Assembly: GCA_003157715.1 (NCBI GenBank)
Contig: PMKK01000095.1
Span: 1 to 15,327 of the forward strand
Reading direction: 5' to 3'
DNA length: 15,327 bases
Origin: Actinomycetota bacterium
GTDB taxonomy: Bacteria; Actinomycetota; Thermoleophilia; UBA2241
Within the stretch, counting starts at the first letter, position 1. Each line of letters begins with the position of its first letter. Made by a program: the position numbers and the translations under genes. Of this stretch, positions 12,864 through 15,327 are shown one piece after another. The notes beneath the pieces are model-generated. The model made no database searches. It was given only the letters and a program-made list of their open reading frames with translations, and had not been told where the DNA came from.

Positions 12864-14198
12864 CTACGCTTTCGGTTGACAGGCTGCCCGGAAGAACAAC
12901 CGCGGGACCCCTCCAAGGCGGCCTTGAAGGTAGCTCTTGCGAATGTCTTTGTCGTACCGGACATCTTCGTACTCACTGAACGACATGAGCGAGGACCTGC
13001 CCTCGACGTCGCGCTCCGTCACCCACATCTCGTCACGACGAACTAGGTCCTGATCCATGAGCAGAAGGTCATGAGTCGTAAATACGAGTTGAGCGCGCGT
13101 CATGGGGGAGCATGCGTCCAAGAACGATCCAAGGAGTTGCCTAGTCAGTAGGGTGTGCAGGCTTCTGTCGAGCTCGTCCACCACATAGACGCGCGTCGAT
13201 AGAGAGTCGCCGATGTCACAGAAGGCCGGGAGAAGGTCGATAACCCTTCGAGTGCCATCGGCCTCGTCACTCAAGCTCATGGTGACTTCGGTCCCGTCGG
13301 GCCGCGGGTGTCGTGCAACAAGTCTCTTGACGGTGACGACTCCACCATCGTCTTGACTGACCAGGTAGCGGTCCCTGCTCCCGCGCGGACCTGGGATGCG
13401 CACGGTCCTTCCCGGTCGTACCAACTGGCGGATCTCATCGTCGTTGATCAGCCCTATCTCTTCCAAGCTGACTTCCTGCGCATCGAGTCCGACAATGCCA
13501 GTGTCTAGAGCTGCGAGTGCATCCGCCACCTGCGTGGACAGTGGGTTGGACTCGTCCACCAGCATTTCGGAGGGACGAAAGAAGGAACTTGGTCCAATCG
13601 GCGTCAGACAGTCCCGGAACCAACTCCAGACTCGCTTGAACTCCAGAATATTCTGCGAGGCTGCGCTCGTAAGGAATAGCTCGTTGTCGCGCGTCGTTTG
13701 AAAAGTGAACCTCAGGAACTGCTGTCGGTCGGCGTCAGACTCATGGAGGGAATCGTCGAAGTGAATCTCATTCCGCTTGCGCTCGTACAATACACGCTCA
13801 GTTGAGCTCAGAACCTTGGTGAGTGACTCTTCGAGCACGTGCTCACTTGTGATAGCAAAGGCGAATTCGTACGCGTCGTCGCCGACCAGGATCTCGAACT
13901 TCATCCTCGTGGGCTTCGCTCGGCTTACGTCATCAAGGATGAATGGCTTGGTGAGGATTGGTGCGTCTGGCTGCGTGCCGTCCACGACGAGCCGCTTCGC
14001 GAATGCGAGGGCCTTGAAGAGATTGCTCTTGCCGGACGCGTTGCCTCCGTATATTGCCGCAACCGGAAGTGCTCGAAGACGGTACTTGCGAATCCGAGGA
14101 AGGCGGTCACCGTGTTGCCTCTCACGGCTGGCAACAAGAGACAGCTCCGCTGTGTCCCGAAACGACATCCAGTTCTCAATCTCAAAGCGAAGCAACAT
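12864..14198 (-). CDS. rloA: RloA-like AAA (SMC/OLD-type) ATPase
   Basis: A 444-residue ATPase of the AAA15/AAA21 group related to RloA and AbiLi. Order: N-terminal strand IENWMSF (7-13), Walker A GGNASGKSN at 51-59 (K57, S58), a long insert, ABC-type signature SLSDEADGTRR (308-318), Walker B RVYVVDELD (336-344, E342), and the H-loop TTHD (374-377, H376). It ends with an extension at 386-444 including DEMWVTERD and RLGGVPR. With RloB it forms a two-gene unit like AbiL of lactococci and like the ATPase plus TOPRIM pairs of the OLD and PARIS type, which stop phage growth. GGGAG lies 7 bases before the ATG at 14198. GC is low here (30 of 60 at 13741-13800). Confidence 0.92.
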   Translation of the reverse strand: MLLRFEIENWMSFRDTAELSLVASRERQHGDRLPRIRKYRLRALPVAAIYGGNASGKSNLFKALAFAKRLVVDGTQPDAPILTKPFILDDVSRAKPTRMKFEILVGDDAYEFAFAITSEHVLEESLTKVLSSTERVLYERKRNEIHFDDSLHESDADRQQFLRFTFQTTRDNELFLTSAASQNILEFKRVWSWFRDCLTPIGPSSFFRPSEMLVDESNPLSTQVADALAALDTGIVGLDAQEVSLEEIGLINDDEIRQLVRPGRTVRIPGPRGSRDRYLVSQDDGGVVTVKRLVARHPRPDGTEVTMSLSDEADGTRRVIDLLPAFCDIGDSLSTRVYVVDELDRSLHTLLTRQLLGSFLDACSPMTRAQLVFTTHDLLLMDQDLVRRDEMWVTERDVEGRSSLMSFSEYEDVRYDKDIRKSYLQGRLGGVPRLFFRAACQPKA

Positions 14199-14247
14199 GG
14201 TCAGACTCCCAATCTACGCTGCTTGCAAGTCGAGCAAGGCCCCGTCA

Positions 14248-14264
14248 AAGAGAAAATATCTCTT
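14248..14264. promoter_or_regulatory. Inverted repeat upstream of the RloA gene
   Basis: AAGAGA, AAATA, TCTCTT: perfect six-base arms around five bases, in the AT-rich 170-base spacer between the divergent RloA and second TetR genes. It lies 50 bases before the RloA start, where an operator would act. I see no confident -35/-10 pair for RloA; TAGATT near 14210-14216 on the minus strand is a weak -10 candidate. Confidence 0.4.
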
Positions 14265-14330
14265 AAACTGCGGAAAGTCTAACACACAGCATATGTTTGC
14301 CATCCCGCATTTGCCTGCCTGAGTGAATGC

Positions 14331-14361
14331 TTGTTTAGTGACCACTAACTTATGGTATGCT
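14331..14361 (+). promoter_or_regulatory. Promoter and palindromic operator of the second TetR gene
   Basis: A TATGCT -10 box (14356-14361) preceded by TGG (extended -10) lies seven bases before the ATG at 14369; TTGTTT at 14331 is a loose -35 at 19-base spacing. Between them is the palindrome TTAGTG, AC, CACTAA at 14335-14348, well placed for repression by the encoded protein. Confidence 0.6.
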
Positions 14362-14368
14362 CCTCGCC

Positions 14369-15019
14369 ATGAGTGAAATGACCTCCACCAGATCGACCAA
14401 AGAAGAGCGCCGCCGCGAGATCATCGAGGCGGCGACCCACGAGTTCGCCATCAGCGGGCTCTACGGCACGCCGGTCACGGCGATCGCCAAGCGCGTAGGC
14501 GTCTCGCAGCCCTACCTCTTCCAGATCTTCGGCACCAAGAAGGAGCTCTTCATCGCCGCCGTGCGGCGCTCGTTCGAGCGCACCATCGCCACCTTCCGCA
14601 CCGCGGCCGCCGAGGCCGGTCCCGACGCCGACATGGAAGCTATCCTCATGTCCATGGGCCTCGCCTACGCCAACCTGCTCGAGCAGGACCGCACGCTCCT
14701 GCTCATGCAGCTCCAGGCTCACGCCGCCTGCGAAGACCCCGAGGTGCGCACGGCCGTCCGCGAGGAGTTCCTGCGCCTCGTGCGCTTCGTGCAATCGGCC
14801 TCGGGAGCGCCCGACGACGCCGTGCGACCCTGGCTGGCCGAGGGCATGCTCATGAACGCCGCGGCCGCCATGGACCTCTCGCAGATCGACGCCGACTGGG
14901 CCCGCATGTGCACGGGCGAGTACATGATCAAGAAGTTCGCCAAGTTCCACGACCACGTCGCCAAGCTGCCCGGCCACGTCGCCAAGCTCCATAACCACGG
15001 CAAAGGGGGCGGCGCCTGA
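14369..15019 (+). CDS. TetR/AcrR family regulator, probably autoregulated
   Basis: A 216-residue regulator. The HTH at about 35-54 reads PVTAIAKRVGVSQPYLFQIF, followed by GTKKELFIAAVRRSFE, the standard TetR arrangement; the rest is an all-helical ligand domain (ALCYAN-type helix LAYANLLEQDRTLLLMQLQA near 98-117). The C-terminus has an unusual His-rich tail (H194, H196, H203, H208, H210) with a duplicated HVAKL. The ATG at 14369 is chosen because a -10 box ends seven bases before it, which predicts a leaderless message, and no ribosome site is seen; an in-frame ATG at 14357 overlaps the -10 box. The operator in its promoter recurs before the next gene, which is therefore its likely target. The ligand is unknown; family members of this type often control efflux pumps. 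Confidence 0.9.
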   Translation: MSEMTSTRSTKEERRREIIEAATHEFAISGLYGTPVTAIAKRVGVSQPYLFQIFGTKKELFIAAVRRSFERTIATFRTAAAEAGPDADMEAILMSMGLAYANLLEQDRTLLLMQLQAHAACEDPEVRTAVREEFLRLVRFVQSASGAPDDAVRPWLAEGMLMNAAAAMDLSQIDADWARMCTGEYMIKKFAKFHDHVAKLPGHVAKLHNHGKGGGA

Positions 15020-15135
15020 GCGAAGCCGAAGGCGCCGCCGCACGCGCTCACGCGGGCGAAGCCGAAGGCGCCGCCGCACGCGCTCACGCGGGCGAAGCCG
15101 AAGGCGCCGCCGCACGCGCTCACGCGGGCGGAGCC
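15020..15135. repeat. 36-base tandem repeat, 3.2 copies, after the TetR gene
   Basis: Units start at 15020, 15056, 15092 and 15128 (the last is partial with one change, GCGGAGCCG in place of GCGAAGCCG). The three full units are identical. The array begins at the base after the TetR stop codon, and its end contributes the 3' arm of the terminator hairpin. The minus frames stay open but give a low-complexity Arg-rich string, so I regard it as noncoding. Confidence 0.9.
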
Positions 15136-15149
15136 GACTCTCTTTTTTT
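15103..15149 (+). terminator. Intrinsic terminator of the second TetR gene
   Basis: GGCGCCGCC (15103-15111) pairs with GGCGGAGCC (15127-15135) with one mismatch around a 15-base loop, and a T7 run follows at 15143-15149. The change in the partial fourth repeat unit (A to G) improves the pairing. The seven-base gap between stem and T-run is longer than ideal. Confidence 0.5.
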
Positions 15150-15160
15150 GCCTCCAAAAC

Positions 15161-15174
15161 TAAGTGATTACTAA
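15161..15174. promoter_or_regulatory. Second copy of the TetR operator, before the right-edge gene
   Basis: TAAGTGATTACTAA matches 11 of 14 bases of the palindrome TTAGTGACCACTAA in the TetR promoter and is itself an imperfect palindrome. A TTGCCT -35-like box starts at 15148, so the site overlaps where a promoter for the downstream gene would be. No clear -10 can be fixed. Confidence 0.6.
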
Positions 15175-15181
15175 GTCATAA

Positions 15182-15273
15182 GACCGACAAGCAAGTGCAC
15201 ACAGACCGCCTGGCAAGCAGCAAGTACAGACCGTCAACCAGGCGCAGACCGCCAGCACAGACCGTCAACCAGG
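15182..15273 (+). repeat. Direct repeats in the leader of the right-edge gene
   Basis: ACAGACCGTCAACCAGG occurs at 15226-15242 and 15257-15273 (31-base period). The core CAGACCG occurs four times in all (15202, 15227, 15245, 15258), with a related GACCGACA at 15183. The array ends six bases before the ribosome site of the next gene. Confidence 0.65.
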
Positions 15274-15294
15274 AACTGAGAGGAGATGAACGCG

Positions 15295-15327
15295 ATGAGC
15301 CGAAGAGCCACCATCTGGACCTTCATC
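15295..15327 (+). CDS. Start of a gene cut by the window edge
   Basis: Eleven codons (MSRRATIWTFI) are visible. AGAGGAG at 15279-15285 is nine bases before the ATG at 15295; an ATG three codons earlier (15286) directly abuts that site and is less likely. A short basic start followed by hydrophobic residues fits a membrane protein, and a TetR-type operator upstream fits an efflux gene, but the product cannot be known from this fragment. Confidence 0.6.
   Translation, partial: MSRRATIWTFI

Noticed and set aside
15020..15135. CRISPR array
   Set aside because: The units are contiguous and identical with no unique spacers, and no cas gene is present.
14345..15157. Long minus-strand frame over the second TetR gene and the 36-base repeats
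   Set aside because: Its first part is only the Arg-rich translation of the repeats and the rest is antisense to a clear TetR gene.

Overview
The window is GC-rich DNA (a 60-base line I counted at 14701-14760 has 44 G+C). It is densely coding on both strands. It uses TTG and GTG as well as ATG starts, and several genes seem to have a TANNNT box 6-7 bases before the ATG, the pattern of leaderless actinobacterial promoters. With the gene families present, this suggests a high-GC Gram-positive chromosome, possibly a deep-branching actinobacterium. No rRNA, tRNA or other phylogenetic marker is present, so this is inference.

Region 1 (1-4.8 kb) holds small metabolic and stress genes, mostly on the minus strand: a monoacylglycerol-lipase-like hydrolase, a RibD/DHFR-fold reductase (plus strand), a dienelactone-hydrolase-family enzyme, a GNAT acetyltransferase, an unusual fusion of a VOC/glyoxalase domain with a DNA-deoxyinosine (hypoxanthine) glycosylase, and a stand-alone VOC protein. 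Region 2 (4.95-6.5 kb) is a TetR regulator with a good promoter and a perfect 17-base palindromic operator, followed by a flavodoxin-domain protein, a bidirectional hairpin, and a likely C-terminal remnant of an M24 (Xaa-Pro) peptidase. Region 3 (6.6-9.5 kb) is a secreted protein with two copies of a ~155-residue domain and Ig-like domains, split by an apparent one-base frameshift, facing a ~10-TM membrane protein.

Region 4 (9.95-14.3 kb) looks like a small defence or mobile cluster: a toxin-first HigBA-type toxin-antitoxin pair with a palindrome in its promoter, a DEDDh exonuclease with a TerB-like middle and a BRCT C-terminus, and a two-gene RloA-RloB (AbiL-like) ATPase plus TOPRIM-like pair. 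The RloAB pair has visibly lower GC than its flanks (lines I counted: 35/60 and 30/60 G+C), consistent with acquisition. Region 5 (14.3 kb to the end) is a second TetR gene, probably leaderless. Its 14-base operator recurs (11/14 identical) before the gene that begins at the right edge, so that gene is likely its target.

A recurrent peculiarity is that many gaps between genes, and one coding sequence, carry short tandem repeats with different unit lengths (15, 18, 21, 25, 31, 34 and 36 bases). The best candidates for a second look are the VOC-glycosylase fusion, the RloAB pair with its neighbours, the Cys-rich exonuclease-TerB-BRCT protein, and the operator pair of the second TetR.
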